NCBI GenBank assembly: GCA_964393825.1
Contig: CAYMUY010000012.1
Span: forward strand, 26,007-90,006
Direction of reading: 5' to 3'
DNA: 64,000 bases
Source of the DNA: PFJX01 sp964393825
GTDB taxonomy: Bacteria; Pseudomonadota; Gammaproteobacteria; Burkholderiales; Thiobacillaceae
A model generated the notes under the pieces. It was not told the origin of the DNA. It saw nothing but the letters and a program-made list of their open reading frames with translations, and made no database searches. Made by a program: the position numbers and the translations under genes. Positions 43,569 through 52,898 of the stretch are shown one piece after another (the stretch's first letter is position 1; every line of letters begins with the position of its first letter).

Positions 43569-46193
43569 TCAGCGTGCCGGTTGCGTGAGGTCGCGTTCCG
43601 CCATCCGCAGCCTGACCGCTTCCAGCCGCTGGTCGTGGTCGGGGTCCGGCGTGGCGGCGGTGGCGTAGCAGCGGATGAGCAGCGTTTCCGGTTCCGAGAG
43701 GGCGGCGCCCTCGCTGGTGAAGCGGTTGCGCAGGCGCTCCAGCTGGCGTTCCCGGCGGGCTTCGGCGTGGATTTCCGGCGAGGGCAGGCCGAGCGCGATT
43801 TCCAGATCGAGCAGCAGGGCCGCTCGGGTTGCGCGGCCGGCGGCAAGGATTGACGGGGAGATGACGGCGGCCTGGGCGAGTCGCTCGGCGAGCAGGTGCT
43901 CGCCATGGTCGGGCAGAGAGGGCAGGGTGTCCCAGGCCTGCCGTGCCTTGGCCAGGGCCGCATCGAGGGGGTGGTCGGCAAGGACGGCGGCTTCGACCTG
44001 TTCCGCCAGAGCGGCCTTGCGCGCGAGTAATGCGTAACTGGCCAGGCGTTGTTTTCGGTGCGCCTGGTCGAGGCGATTCTGGGCCAGCTGGCGCAGTTCA
44101 CGCGCACGGTTCTCCTGGCTGTCGTCGGCATCGCGCGGGTCGGCCTGGAGACTTTGCCAGTCGGCGTTGAAACGGGCCAGCAGGCGCTTGATGGTGTCGT
44201 CTTCGGCGGCGGCCAGGGTGCTGGCGAAGTCATCCAGCAGCTTCCGCCGGGCGTGCTGGCGTTCCTGCCGCTGTGCAGTCTGTTCGTCACGCAGGGCTTG
44301 GCCGCGTGCGAATACGGCGTCACAGGCAGCGCGGAAGCGTTGCCACAGTTTTTGCTCCTCGCCGCGGATGAGCCGTATCGGTCGCGGGGGGCGGCTCCAG
44401 CGCTCGTTGAGTGACTTGGCCTCGCTCATGGCGCGACGTGGATCGGGCAGCTCGCTGAGCGCCTCCGCTTCCACGATGAGTTGTTCGCGGCGCGTGCGTT
44501 CACTCGCGCGCGCTGCGTCGAGGGGGGTGTCGATACCCTCGATCAGGGCGTCGAAGCGCTTGCGCAAGTTCCGTTCGTCACGCGGACTGGCTTTTTCCGC
44601 ACCTCGCCAGAGCGTGATCCACTCCGAGCGCAGTTTTTCGATCCGCTTGTAGTCGGCCTGTTCCCAGTCGATGCCGGCGAGCTCCGCTTCCCATGCGGCG
44701 CACTGCGCATCCCGGGCGGCGCGCGCCTCGGCCTGGCGCGCCTCGACTTCGAGGCGACGGGCGGCTACCGGCTGATAGGCTTGTTCCAGTGCAGCGTCGA
44801 AGCTTTCCCATTGCGTCTTGGTCGAGGGGCTGTGCGTGTTGAGGCGTTTCCATTCCTCGCGCAGGGCCGGAATGGCGCGGGTCAGTTCCTCCACCTCGCG
44901 TTCGCCGTGCATCAGTTCACGGGCGGCGGCGATCAGGTGCTCGCGCGCCTGGCCGGTGCCCCAGCGCGCCCAGCCGCGCAGGGTTTCGACTTCGGCCAGG
45001 AGGTGATGCAGGCGCGATTCCAGCGCGCCGCGCGGATGCTGGCCCGCCAGGAGCGTCTTGACCTGGCCGGCGACAGTGTCGGCGTCGTGCAGGTGACCCT
45101 GGCTGATCGCCTGTTCCAGTTGTTCGAGCAGGGCGCGAAGGGCTTCCTGGTCGATGGTCTGCTTCGGGCGCGGCGGCTTCGCTGCCTCGATGGCCGTGGC
45201 CACGACGGTCTCGGCGACTGCCTCGACAGCCGGCGGTGTTGGCGCCAGCGCCTGCCAGCGCTGTTCGAGGGCGTGGCGGGCTTCGGCGTGGGTCGGCTTG
45301 TCCAGCGCCTGCCAGGCGGCCGCCGGGTCGTCCACGGCGGTCGGTTCGGTTTCGAGTGCATTCAGGAATCGATCACAGGCGGCGGCACGCCCGGCTTCCG
45401 CGGCGAGGGCGTCGAGCCGGGCGGCAAGGGTGTCCAGCGCGGGCTGCAGTGCCCTTGCGGTGTCCGCCAGCCAGGCGGGTAGCGCGTCACGCGCCTGGAG
45501 GAGGCGGTCGAGGCGGCTGCGCCAGTCCTCCAGCCTGTCCTGCCAGGGCCAGGCGGGCTCGGCGCATTCCGTCGCCAGGGTGGCGGCCGTGGCCTGCAGG
45601 CCTTGCCCGTCGCGGCGGGCTTCCGCTTCCTGGCGCAGCCGGGCGAGGGCCTGTTGCATCAGGTTGTTGCAGGCGAGCCAGGCATCGCCGGTCTCGCCCA
45701 GTGCGGTCAGTTCCTTGTTCAGGTCGGTCAGCGGGGTGTGGGGCAGGGGGGCGCTGGCGAGCAGGGTGCGCACGGCTTCGGCGATCTCTCCGATGCGCTG
45801 CTCGCGTGCCGCCGCCTGGCGGCGCTGTTTGAGCAGGTCGCTGCAGTGGCGATGGACCCGCTTGTCCTTGTCGCGGCTGCCCTGGGCCACCTGTTCCAGC
45901 ACGGCACTGTCGTCGATGCGCTGGGCGGCCGCGTATCTGACTTCGGCATGGCGCGCGCGGATCGCCACATCGCCCAGATGCGCATCGCCCGCGAGTTCGC
46001 CCAGCCAGGCCAGCGCCAAGGTCTTGTCCGGCGCCTGGCAGATCGCCGCGGCCCGGGTTTCGGGCGGGTCCCCGGCGCGTGGCGCCAGGGTTCGCAGCGC
46101 CGGGTCGAGGTCGGGCGGCAAGGTGATTTTCCTGGCGGCGGGCAGGGGCGCTTGCGCGGGTTTCCGGTTCAGCAATGTGTCTAACCACTTCAT
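43569..46193 (-). CDS. DUF349 domain protein
   Basis: An 874-residue highly helical, Ala/Arg/Glu-rich protein with repeated units such as WERFDALIEGIDTPLDAARASERTRREQLIVEAEAL and LNERWSRPPRPIRLIRGEEQKLWQRFRAACDAVFA, which match DUF349. The function of DUF349 proteins is not firmly known. The start MKWLDTLLNRKP is chosen at 46193; an in-frame ATG at 46229 has no ribosome-binding site. It is a cytoplasmic protein with no signal or membrane segments. It is downstream of the DUF454 gene on the same strand. Confidence 0.85.
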   Translation of the reverse strand: MKWLDTLLNRKPAQAPLPAARKITLPPDLDPALRTLAPRAGDPPETRAAAICQAPDKTLALAWLGELAGDAHLGDVAIRARHAEVRYAAAQRIDDSAVLEQVAQGSRDKDKRVHRHCSDLLKQRRQAAAREQRIGEIAEAVRTLLASAPLPHTPLTDLNKELTALGETGDAWLACNNLMQQALARLRQEAEARRDGQGLQATAATLATECAEPAWPWQDRLEDWRSRLDRLLQARDALPAWLADTARALQPALDTLAARLDALAAEAGRAAACDRFLNALETEPTAVDDPAAAWQALDKPTHAEARHALEQRWQALAPTPPAVEAVAETVVATAIEAAKPPRPKQTIDQEALRALLEQLEQAISQGHLHDADTVAGQVKTLLAGQHPRGALESRLHHLLAEVETLRGWARWGTGQAREHLIAAARELMHGEREVEELTRAIPALREEWKRLNTHSPSTKTQWESFDAALEQAYQPVAARRLEVEARQAEARAARDAQCAAWEAELAGIDWEQADYKRIEKLRSEWITLWRGAEKASPRDERNLRKRFDALIEGIDTPLDAARASERTRREQLIVEAEALSELPDPRRAMSEAKSLNERWSRPPRPIRLIRGEEQKLWQRFRAACDAVFARGQALRDEQTAQRQERQHARRKLLDDFASTLAAAEDDTIKRLLARFNADWQSLQADPRDADDSQENRARELRQLAQNRLDQAHRKQRLASYALLARKAALAEQVEAAVLADHPLDAALAKARQAWDTLPSLPDHGEHLLAERLAQAAVISPSILAAGRATRAALLLDLEIALGLPSPEIHAEARRERQLERLRNRFTSEGAALSEPETLLIRCYATAATPDPDHDQRLEAVRLRMAERDLTQPAR

Positions 46194-46297
46194 GACTTCA
46201 TTCCAGGTCGATTTGGATAGGGGGCGCATCGTATTCGCTTGGTCGGTGAACGCGAAACTTTCGCGCCGTCGTGCCGCGTGATGGCGCCGGAAAACAC

Positions 46298-46741
46298 TTA
46301 CTCCGGGCGCCAGTTCCGCGAACGGGCAGAGGCGATGATCCTGTCTTCGGGCAACTCCCGCACGGGTACCCGCCACAGGAAGAGGGTCAGGATCAGTCCG
46401 AGCGCCGCCAGCATCAAGCGGTGCCAGAGCAGGTCCAGGAACAGGATGGAGCCGCCGAAGGAGAGCAGCATCAGCGCAAAGGCCGCCCGCTTGGCGCGAC
46501 GCGGCATGGCGCGATGGGTCTGCCATTCGCGGATGATCGGGCCGGCGATGCGCTGGTTGAGCAGCCAGTCATGGAAGCGGACCGAACTGCGCGCAAAGCA
46601 GGCGGCCGCCAGCAGGATGAACGGCGTGGTCGGCAGCAGCGGCAGGACGACGCCGGCGATACCCAGCAGCAGCGCGGTGATGCCGGCGCCGAGGCAGAGC
46701 AGCCGCACCAGCCGGGAGTCGTGCGGGCGGGCGTGGATCAT
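46298..46741 (-). CDS. DUF454 (YbaN-like) inner-membrane protein
   Basis: About 147 residues with four membrane helices. LLCLGAGITALLLGIAGVVLPLLPTTPFILLAAACFARSSVRFHDWLLNQRIAGPIIREWQTHRAMPRRAKRAAF is the standard YbaN/DUF454 pattern, with the conserved LPTTPF turn. The function is unknown. The ATG at 46741 is used; a TTG at 46756 is also open. It follows the Do-type protease by about 20 bases. Confidence 0.88.
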   Translation of the reverse strand: MIHARPHDSRLVRLLCLGAGITALLLGIAGVVLPLLPTTPFILLAAACFARSSVRFHDWLLNQRIAGPIIREWQTHRAMPRRAKRAAFALMLLSFGGSILFLDLLWHRLMLAALGLILTLFLWRVPVRELPEDRIIASARSRNWRPE

Positions 46742-46762
46742 GCCGGCGGTCGCCAAGATGGC

Positions 46763-48148
46763 TTATGGCTTGTCCGGCGCGGGGGCCGGCGGGATGGCGA
46801 GGGGCAGATAACTGGTGTTGTCCTGGCGCTTGATCAGGACCGGCAGGAGCAGCCCCGGCTCCAGGTTGCGCTCGATGTCACGCAGCGCCTCGGCGGTCGG
46901 CAGTGGCTGCTGGCCCAGTTTCAGCAGGATGTCGCCGGCCTGGATGCCGGCGGCGGCAGCGGCGCCATTACCGACTTCCTCCACCAGAACGCCCGCGGAA
47001 AGTCCCAGCGCCAGGCGGCGGCTTTCGGTCAGGTCGGAGACCGAGAGACCGAGCCGGGCGATGTGCAGCCGTGGCGCGCTGGATTTGTCCGCCGTCCCCA
47101 GTTCCCCGACCCGGGTCGTGATCTGGCTCAGTTTGCCCTGGCGCAAAACGGTCAGCACGTGTTCGCTGCCCGGCGCGCAGGCGCCGATCATCGGCGGCAG
47201 GTCGGCGCTGTCGATCACCGCGACGCCATCGAGCGCCAGCACGATGTCGCCGGTTTGCAGGCCGGCCCTGGCCGCCGGGCCATCGGGCCGGATCTCGGTC
47301 AACAGGGCGCCGCGCGGCAGGTCCAGCCCGAAGGCGTGGGCCAGTTCCTGGCTGACTTCCTGGGCGCTGACACCCAGCCAGCCATGCGTGGCATGGCCCT
47401 GGCTGACGATCTGGTGGGCGACGGCCACGGCGGTGTTGATCGGGATGGCGAAGGACAGGCCCATGTAGCCGCCGGTCTGGGTGACGATCTGGGAGTTGAT
47501 GCCGACCACGCGGCCGTGCAGGTCGAACAGCGGACCGCCCGAATTGCCGGGGTTGATCGGCACGTCGGTCTGGATGAACGGGACATAGCTGTCGCTGGGC
47601 AGGGAGCGTCCCAGCGCGCTGATGATGCCCTGGGTGGCGGTGCGCTCCAGCCCGAGCGGGGCACCGATGGCCAGGACCCACTGGCCGACTTCCAGGCGCG
47701 AGGAATCGCCCAGCATCACCGTGGGCAGGTTCTCGGCCTCGACCTTGAGCACGGCGACATCGGTCAGGGGGTCGACACCGATCACCCGGGCCGGCAGCTC
47801 GCGTTTGTCGGAGAAGCGGACATTGATCTTGTCGGCACCGCGAATGACGTGGCTGTTGCTCAGGATGATGCCATTGGGCGCCACCACGAAGCCCGAGCCC
47901 ACCCCCGATTCGCGCGGTGGCGCCGGCGTGGCCTCCGCCTCGCCCGTGGACGCCGCTTCGGCGGGCCGGCTGCGCAGGGTGCGGATGTTGACCACCGTCG
48001 GTCCCTGGCTGCGCACCAGCGCGGCGAAGTCCGGCAGCATCATGACCGGCACCACGGCCGCCTTGTTTGCGGGCGCTTCCGCCCCGGTGGCCTGGCTGGC
48101 CAGCAGGGCGAGGATGAACAGGGTGGCAAGCGGAAGAGGGTGTTTCAT
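46763..48148 (-). CDS. Do-type periplasmic serine protease with two PDZ domains
   Basis: A 461-residue DegP/DegQ-like protease with signal peptide MKHPLPLATLFILALLASQATG. The catalytic triad is visible: His in ILSNSHVIRGAD, Asp in VDPLTDVAVLKV, Ser in INPGNSGGPLFDL. Two PDZ domains follow (GWLGVSAQEV region, then LGLSVSDL onward). It would degrade or hold misfolded envelope proteins. The mature length fits the Do family. A Pro/Ala-rich linker (EAASTGEAEATPAPP) sits near the N-terminus. It is just downstream of the SDR gene. Confidence 0.94.
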   Translation of the reverse strand: MKHPLPLATLFILALLASQATGAEAPANKAAVVPVMMLPDFAALVRSQGPTVVNIRTLRSRPAEAASTGEAEATPAPPRESGVGSGFVVAPNGIILSNSHVIRGADKINVRFSDKRELPARVIGVDPLTDVAVLKVEAENLPTVMLGDSSRLEVGQWVLAIGAPLGLERTATQGIISALGRSLPSDSYVPFIQTDVPINPGNSGGPLFDLHGRVVGINSQIVTQTGGYMGLSFAIPINTAVAVAHQIVSQGHATHGWLGVSAQEVSQELAHAFGLDLPRGALLTEIRPDGPAARAGLQTGDIVLALDGVAVIDSADLPPMIGACAPGSEHVLTVLRQGKLSQITTRVGELGTADKSSAPRLHIARLGLSVSDLTESRRLALGLSAGVLVEEVGNGAAAAAGIQAGDILLKLGQQPLPTAEALRDIERNLEPGLLLPVLIKRQDNTSYLPLAIPPAPAPDKP

Positions 48149-48158
48149 GCTGGCGGCC

Positions 48159-48890
48159 TCAAGGTGTGATGGACTGTCCGCGCGTCTCCCGGCTGTCCGG
48201 ACCGATCAGCCAGAGCAGGTGGACGGCCAGTTCATCGCAGGTGGGCAGGTGCGATTTTTCCTCGCCCGGGTGGGTTTTCATGCGCTGTGGGGTGTGGGCC
48301 GGGCCGGGGGTGAACAGGTTGACGCGCATCGGCGCATCCGACCACTCATCGGCCTGGATCCTGAAGTAGGCCTCCAGCGCCGCCTTGGAGACGGCGAAGC
48401 CGCCCCAGTAGGCGGCGGGTTGCTGGCCATGGGTTTCACTGACCAGGATCACCGACGCTTCCGTTTCCGCGAGCAGCGAGGTGCAACTGCGATTGATCGC
48501 GGCGGGGGTGGCGGCATTGACGCGGAACAGGCGCATCCATTCCTCCAGGCTTTCATGCTCCAGCGGCGCCAGCGGGTCGAGCTCGGTGGCGCAATGCAGG
48601 ATGCCGTCGAGATGGCCGAGCTGGTAGCCGATGGCCTGGGCGATGGCCTCGAAATCCGAGTCGGTGGCGGCGGATAGATCCACCGGGAAGATGGCCGGCT
48701 GGGGGCCCCCGGCGGCGACGATCTCGTCGTAGACCTTTTCCAGCTTGCCCACTGTGCGTCCGAGCAGGATCACCGTGGCACCGTGTCGGGCAAAGGCCAG
48801 TGAGGCCGCGCGGCCTATGCCGCCGGCGGCGCCGGTGACCAGGATGACACGATTGTGGAGGAGGTCGGGGGCGGGGGAATAGGGAGCCAT
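48159..48890 (-). CDS. Short-chain dehydrogenase/reductase, YciK-like, catalytic Tyr replaced
   Basis: A 243-residue SDR protein with NAD(P)-binding motif VTGAAGGIGRAASLAFARHGATV and the following Asn/Ser region. The usual YxxxK active-site motif reads YWGGFAVSK: the tyrosine position aligned to YciK (YAASK) is phenylalanine. Standard SDR catalysis needs that Tyr, so it may be inactive or use a different mechanism; the Tyr three residues earlier is not in the right register. Otherwise the protein is complete. It is co-directional with hpnE and the protease gene. Confidence 0.85.
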   Translation of the reverse strand: MAPYSPAPDLLHNRVILVTGAAGGIGRAASLAFARHGATVILLGRTVGKLEKVYDEIVAAGGPQPAIFPVDLSAATDSDFEAIAQAIGYQLGHLDGILHCATELDPLAPLEHESLEEWMRLFRVNAATPAAINRSCTSLLAETEASVILVSETHGQQPAAYWGGFAVSKAALEAYFRIQADEWSDAPMRVNLFTPGPAHTPQRMKTHPGEEKSHLPTCDELAVHLLWLIGPDSRETRGQSITP

Positions 48891-48935
48891 TTCGATGAGG
48901 GAACGTGGGTTGGATAGCTGGCGGCGCGCCCGAAA

Positions 48936-50192
48936 TCAGGTTCGACGCAAAAGAAGATGGGCGCATTTTACGCCGCTGCGCACCGCGCCTTCGAGCGTGG
49001 CGGGGTAATCGCCCGCCGTGTAGTCGCCGGCCAGGAACAGGCCGGGCAGCGGCGTCGCGTTATCGGGGCGGGGCAGGCCGGGAATGCAGTTCCAGGTGGC
49101 GCGTTTTTCCGTGATGAGCTTCCAGTCCAGCAATGCGGGCAGCGGGCCGACCGCATGCGCCAGCTGCGTCAGGCACGCCTCGCGCAGGTTTTCCGCCGGC
49201 TGCCGCAGGTGCGGGCCGTCGGCGCTGTAGACGAGGGCAAGCAGCCCGGGCGCCAGGTCGTCGCGCTCGAACGCCCAGGGCGCCTGGCCGTCGCCGAGCC
49301 CGATCATGGGAAAGGGCAGGGCGACCGGCGCGGCGAAACGCAGCCAGAGGGTGAGGATGGGTTGCCAGCTGTAGCTGGCCACCGCCTCGGCGGTGGCGGC
49401 CAGTTCCGGCAGGCCGGCAAGGAGGGCGGGCAGGCGGGCGGGGTGCGCGGCGACGACCACCTGGCCGGCGACGGTCTCCGGGCCGGCGAGATGAAAGCCG
49501 TTCGCCTGGCGGTGGATGGCCGTGACCTTTTCACCGATGCGGACCCGCTCGCCGAGCCGCGCCCGCGCCGCCTCGCCGACCAGGCGACCGAGGTCGGCAC
49601 GGTTGAACAGCAGGTCGCTGGCGGCGCGGGGCCCGGCCAGGCTGTCGCGCAGCACGTGGCAGAACACCTGGGCCGAGGCAGATTCGACCGGCGTGTTGAG
49701 GGCGGCGAGGCAGATCGGCGCCCAGAGGCGGTCGATCAGGTTCCGCGGCTGCCGGTATTGCCGCAACAGCGCCAGGGCGGGAATGTCCTCGGCCAGGCGA
49801 AATCGGCGTGCTTTCAAGGCCTGCATGAAGCGCGCGGCGGCTAGCTTGTCGGCGAGGCCGAGACCCCGCGCGAGCAACAGGCCGACGGCCAGATGCAGTG
49901 GCGCCGGCAGTCTCGGCAGCGCCAGGCGGAAGCCGGGGATGTTCAATTCCAGCGGGCGACGCTCCAGCAGCGGTGTGCTGCCCAGTCGTTGCAGCAGGCG
50001 CAGGGTCTCGTCATAGGCGCCGATCATCAGGTGCTGGCCGTTATCGATGCGGATGCCGTTCCAGTCGACCCCGCGGGCGCGGCCACCCAGCTGTTTCGCG
50101 GCTTCGTAGAGGGTGACCGGGTGGCCCGCTTCGCTGAGTTCCAGGGCACAGGCGATGCCCGCCCAGCCGCCGCCGATGACGGCGGCCGTCAT
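48936..50192 (-). CDS. hpnE: Squalene-associated FAD-dependent desaturase HpnE
   Basis: A 418-residue flavoprotein. The FAD-binding motif is MTAAVIGGGWAGIACALELSEAGHPVTLYEAAKQLGGRARGVDWNGIRIDNGQHLMIG. It matches the amine oxidase/phytoene desaturase superfamily. HpnE reduces hydroxysqualene to squalene, the last step of the three-enzyme HpnCDE route. The ATG at 50192 is chosen because the domain begins there; the upstream hpnD gene ends 25 bases before. It lies directly after hpnD. Confidence 0.93.
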   Translation of the reverse strand: MTAAVIGGGWAGIACALELSEAGHPVTLYEAAKQLGGRARGVDWNGIRIDNGQHLMIGAYDETLRLLQRLGSTPLLERRPLELNIPGFRLALPRLPAPLHLAVGLLLARGLGLADKLAAARFMQALKARRFRLAEDIPALALLRQYRQPRNLIDRLWAPICLAALNTPVESASAQVFCHVLRDSLAGPRAASDLLFNRADLGRLVGEAARARLGERVRIGEKVTAIHRQANGFHLAGPETVAGQVVVAAHPARLPALLAGLPELAATAEAVASYSWQPILTLWLRFAAPVALPFPMIGLGDGQAPWAFERDDLAPGLLALVYSADGPHLRQPAENLREACLTQLAHAVGPLPALLDWKLITEKRATWNCIPGLPRPDNATPLPGLFLAGDYTAGDYPATLEGAVRSGVKCAHLLLRRT

Positions 50193-50217
50193 GCCGTGGC
50201 CGGCGTGCGCCAGGCCA

Positions 50218-51057
50218 TCACCGCTCCGCCGCCCAGGTTTTCCAGGCCAGCCAGAGTTTGCGCAGCGGGGTGAGCGAGGTGCGGCGGTCGAGCACCTGGA
50301 AGCCATCGTCGCGGATTTCCCGCAGCAGGGCGCGGTAGATGGCGGCCATGATCAGGCCGGGGCGTTGCGCCTTGCGGTCGGCGGCGGGGAGCAGGGCGAG
50401 GGCTTCCTCGTAGGTCTGCTCGGCGCGTTGATACTGGAAGGCCATGAGTTGGCGGAAGGCATCGCTCATGCGGCGGTCGAGAAGGTCGGCCTCGCTGACG
50501 CCATGCGCCGCCAGTTCGTCCAGTGGTAGGTAGATGCGGTTGCGGCGGGCGTCCTCGCCGACATCGCGGATGATGTTGGTGAGCTGGAAGGCCAGGCCCA
50601 GGCGGTTGGCGTATTTCAGGGTGGTGTGGTCGCTGACGCCGAAAATCAGCGCCGCCACTTCCCCGACGACGCCGGCTACCCGATGGCAGTACAGGCGCAG
50701 GGCCTTGAAATCGGGATAGCGGACGCGGCCGAGGTCCATCTCCATGCCTTCGATGATCTGCTCGAAGGCCTCCCGCGGCAGATTGAAGGGTTCCACGGCC
50801 TCGCGCAGCGCCAGGGTGACCGGGTGCGAAGGGGTGCCGGCATAGAGGTGCTCGATCTCGTCGCGCCACCAGGCCAGCTTGGCCATTGCCACCGCCGGTT
50901 CATGGCATTCGTCGGCGACATCGTCCACCTCGCGGCAAAAGGCATAGAAGGCGGTGATGGCGCGGCGCCGCTCCGGGCTGAGGAAGCGGAAGCTGTAGTA
51001 GAAACTGGAGCCGCTGGCGGCGGCCTTGTCCTGGCAATAGATGTGGGGGTCGGTCAT
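50218..51057 (-). CDS. hpnD: Presqualene diphosphate synthase HpnD
   Basis: A 279-residue trans-isoprenyl diphosphate synthase of the squalene/phytoene synthase fold. Both aspartate-rich motifs are visible: FCREVDDVADE and NIIRDVGEDARRNRIYLP. It makes presqualene diphosphate from two farnesyl diphosphate molecules. The ATG at 51057 is chosen because the upstream gene hpnC ends 10 bases before; an in-frame start inside hpnC would add unconserved residues. It is followed by hpnE. Confidence 0.94.
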   Translation of the reverse strand: MTDPHIYCQDKAAASGSSFYYSFRFLSPERRRAITAFYAFCREVDDVADECHEPAVAMAKLAWWRDEIEHLYAGTPSHPVTLALREAVEPFNLPREAFEQIIEGMEMDLGRVRYPDFKALRLYCHRVAGVVGEVAALIFGVSDHTTLKYANRLGLAFQLTNIIRDVGEDARRNRIYLPLDELAAHGVSEADLLDRRMSDAFRQLMAFQYQRAEQTYEEALALLPAADRKAQRPGLIMAAIYRALLREIRDDGFQVLDRRTSLTPLRKLWLAWKTWAAER

Positions 51058-51067
51058 CGTCGTGGCA

Positions 51068-51952
51068 TCAATGGTTGCCGCAGCCGCCACTGCCGCAGCT
51101 GCCCGCCGCTGCCTTGCGCTTGCCTGGAAAGGCGGCCTGCCAGAGCATCACGGCGCCGTCGCGCGCGTTCAGGGTCGGGCGTTGCCTGAAGACATCGCCC
51201 CGGGCGGCGTGCAGTTTCTCCAGGATGCGCGAACCGCCAAGGATGATCAGGCGCATTTCGAAGCCGATGCGGCCGGGCAGGGCGCGGCCCAATGGCGCCC
51301 CGGCCTGCAGCATGCGACGGGCACGCTCGATCTGCGCGTTCATGAACACCTGCCAGAGGCCATCGACCCGGCCATCGGCGATCTGCCGCTCGCTGATGCC
51401 GTATTTCGCCATCTCGTCCTGGGGCAGGTAGACGCGGCCCTTTTGCCAGTCCACCGCCACGTCCTGGAGGAAGTTGATCAGTTGCAGCGCCGAACAGATG
51501 CCGTCCGACCACGCCTGATGCTTCTTATCGCGGTCGCCGTAGAGATGCAGCAGCAGGCGGCCGATGGGGTTGGCGGAACGCTTGCAGTAGTCCATCACCT
51601 CGCCGAAATGGGCGTAGCGGGTCTGGGTGACATCCTGCTCGAAGGCGGAGAGCAGGTCATGGAACAGGCCGAAGGGCAGGGCATGTTCGCGGATGTGCGG
51701 GGCGAGCGCCTGGAAGATCGGGTGCGCCACCGGCTCCCCCCGTTCCAGTGCGCGCAGGTGGTCGTGATACTCGGCCAGCCGCGCCAGGCGTTCCCCGGCG
51801 GGGGCATCGCCCTCGTCGGCGAAATCGTCGGCGGTGCGGGCGAAGGCGTAGATCGCCCGCACCGGCGGCCGCAGCCGCCGAGGCAGGATGACCGAGGCCA
51901 CGGGGAAGTTCTCGTAGTGGCCGCTGTTGACCGCGTTGGCTTTCAAACGCAA
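51068..51952 (-). CDS. hpnC: Hydroxysqualene synthase HpnC
   Basis: A 294-residue squalene/phytoene synthase-fold protein (HYENFPVASVILPRRLRPPVRAIYAFARTADDFADEGDAP, and later LINFLQDVAVDWQKGRVYLPQDEM). HpnC converts presqualene diphosphate to hydroxysqualene. It starts with TTG (51952 or 51946), since no ATG or GTG lies near the conserved region. An unusual C-terminal tail, AAAGSCGSGGCGNH, is Cys/Gly-rich. The gene begins seven bases after the DUF302 gene stop, so all four may be one transcript. No squalene-hopene cyclase lies in the window. Confidence 0.92.
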   Translation of the reverse strand: MRLKANAVNSGHYENFPVASVILPRRLRPPVRAIYAFARTADDFADEGDAPAGERLARLAEYHDHLRALERGEPVAHPIFQALAPHIREHALPFGLFHDLLSAFEQDVTQTRYAHFGEVMDYCKRSANPIGRLLLHLYGDRDKKHQAWSDGICSALQLINFLQDVAVDWQKGRVYLPQDEMAKYGISERQIADGRVDGLWQVFMNAQIERARRMLQAGAPLGRALPGRIGFEMRLIILGGSRILEKLHAARGDVFRQRPTLNARDGAVMLWQAAFPGKRKAAAGSCGSGGCGNH

Positions 51953-51959
51953 CGTCCGG

Positions 51960-52766
51960 TCACAGATCGCCGGTGGCGCCCGCCATCATGATTTCTTCCA
52001 TCTTGTTGCGGATCTCGATGGCGCCCTTGGCCAGTTCCGGGGTCACGCCCATCTGGCTCTCATAGCCGGAGACCCAGTCCAGGTTCCAGTCCAGCATCAT
52101 TACCCAGATCTCCTTGTTGGCGTCTTCCATGATGCCGATGCGGCAGGGCAGGAAGACCAGGAATTCCGGGCTGATCCGCAGCAGGTCACGGCCAACGGCG
52201 ATGTCGCAGAAGCTGTGCACCTCGATGCGCGGCGCGCTCATGTCGCCCAGCACGGCCTGGAAATCCTTGTACATCAGGTTGTTGCCGACATATTTGAAGT
52301 TGAGCTTGTTGGCGCGCAGCTTCATGGATTCCACCACATCGTCGAAGGAGACGCCGGGCTTGACCTTGACCTTGTGCGCGAACCAGTTCATCGCGTCCGG
52401 CATGGACATGCGGAACAGGTTGCTCATGATCGGCATCATCATCTGCATCATCTGCCGCTTGGTCTGCTGCGGAATGCCGGGACGCATGGTGTAGGGCTGG
52501 GTCGGCTGCGGTTGCAGGCTGCCGACAAAGGGAATCGGCATGCCATACAGCGGCAGGGAACTCGCCAGGCCGCTCAGGTCGGGCAGCGACAGGGTGGGCA
52601 GGCTGGGCAGCACCGGCACGGGCAGCATCTGCAGGTAAGGATTGGGCACGCCTTGCGCCGGCATGGGCAAGTAGGGAACAGCGGGCATGGCGGTTTGCGC
52701 ATGAGCCGGTACGACGCACAGGCAGGCAAGGATGGTAAGCAGGCTGCGGATGACAGTGTGTTGCAT
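51960..52766 (-). CDS. DUF302 exported protein
   Basis: A 268-residue exported protein: signal peptide MQHTVIRSLLTILACLCVVPAHAQ, a Pro/Met/Leu-rich N-terminal half (MPAVPYLPMPAQGVPNPYLQMLPVPVLPSL), and a DUF302 domain (GVSFDDVVESMKLRANKLNFKYVGNNLMYKDF, SFCDIAVGRDLLRISPEFLVFLPCRIGIMEDANKEIWVMMLDWNLDWV). DUF302 proteins are of unclear function, some seen in sulfur or redox-active organisms. GGAGAACCCC precedes the ATG. It lies just ahead of hpnC and may sit in its operon. Cysteines SFCDI and LPCRI could form a disulfide. Confidence 0.85.
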   Translation of the reverse strand: MQHTVIRSLLTILACLCVVPAHAQTAMPAVPYLPMPAQGVPNPYLQMLPVPVLPSLPTLSLPDLSGLASSLPLYGMPIPFVGSLQPQPTQPYTMRPGIPQQTKRQMMQMMMPIMSNLFRMSMPDAMNWFAHKVKVKPGVSFDDVVESMKLRANKLNFKYVGNNLMYKDFQAVLGDMSAPRIEVHSFCDIAVGRDLLRISPEFLVFLPCRIGIMEDANKEIWVMMLDWNLDWVSGYESQMGVTPELAKGAIEIRNKMEEIMMAGATGDL

Positions 52767-52898
52767 GGGGTTCTCCTCCAGTCGATAAAACGCGCGGCGA
52801 TACCGCCCCGCGACCACCTTCCCGGTCGGGGGCGGGCCGTAGGGTAACCGAACTCATGGTTCGGCTGTTGCGTGAAAGCGTCCGTGGGATGCCGGCGC

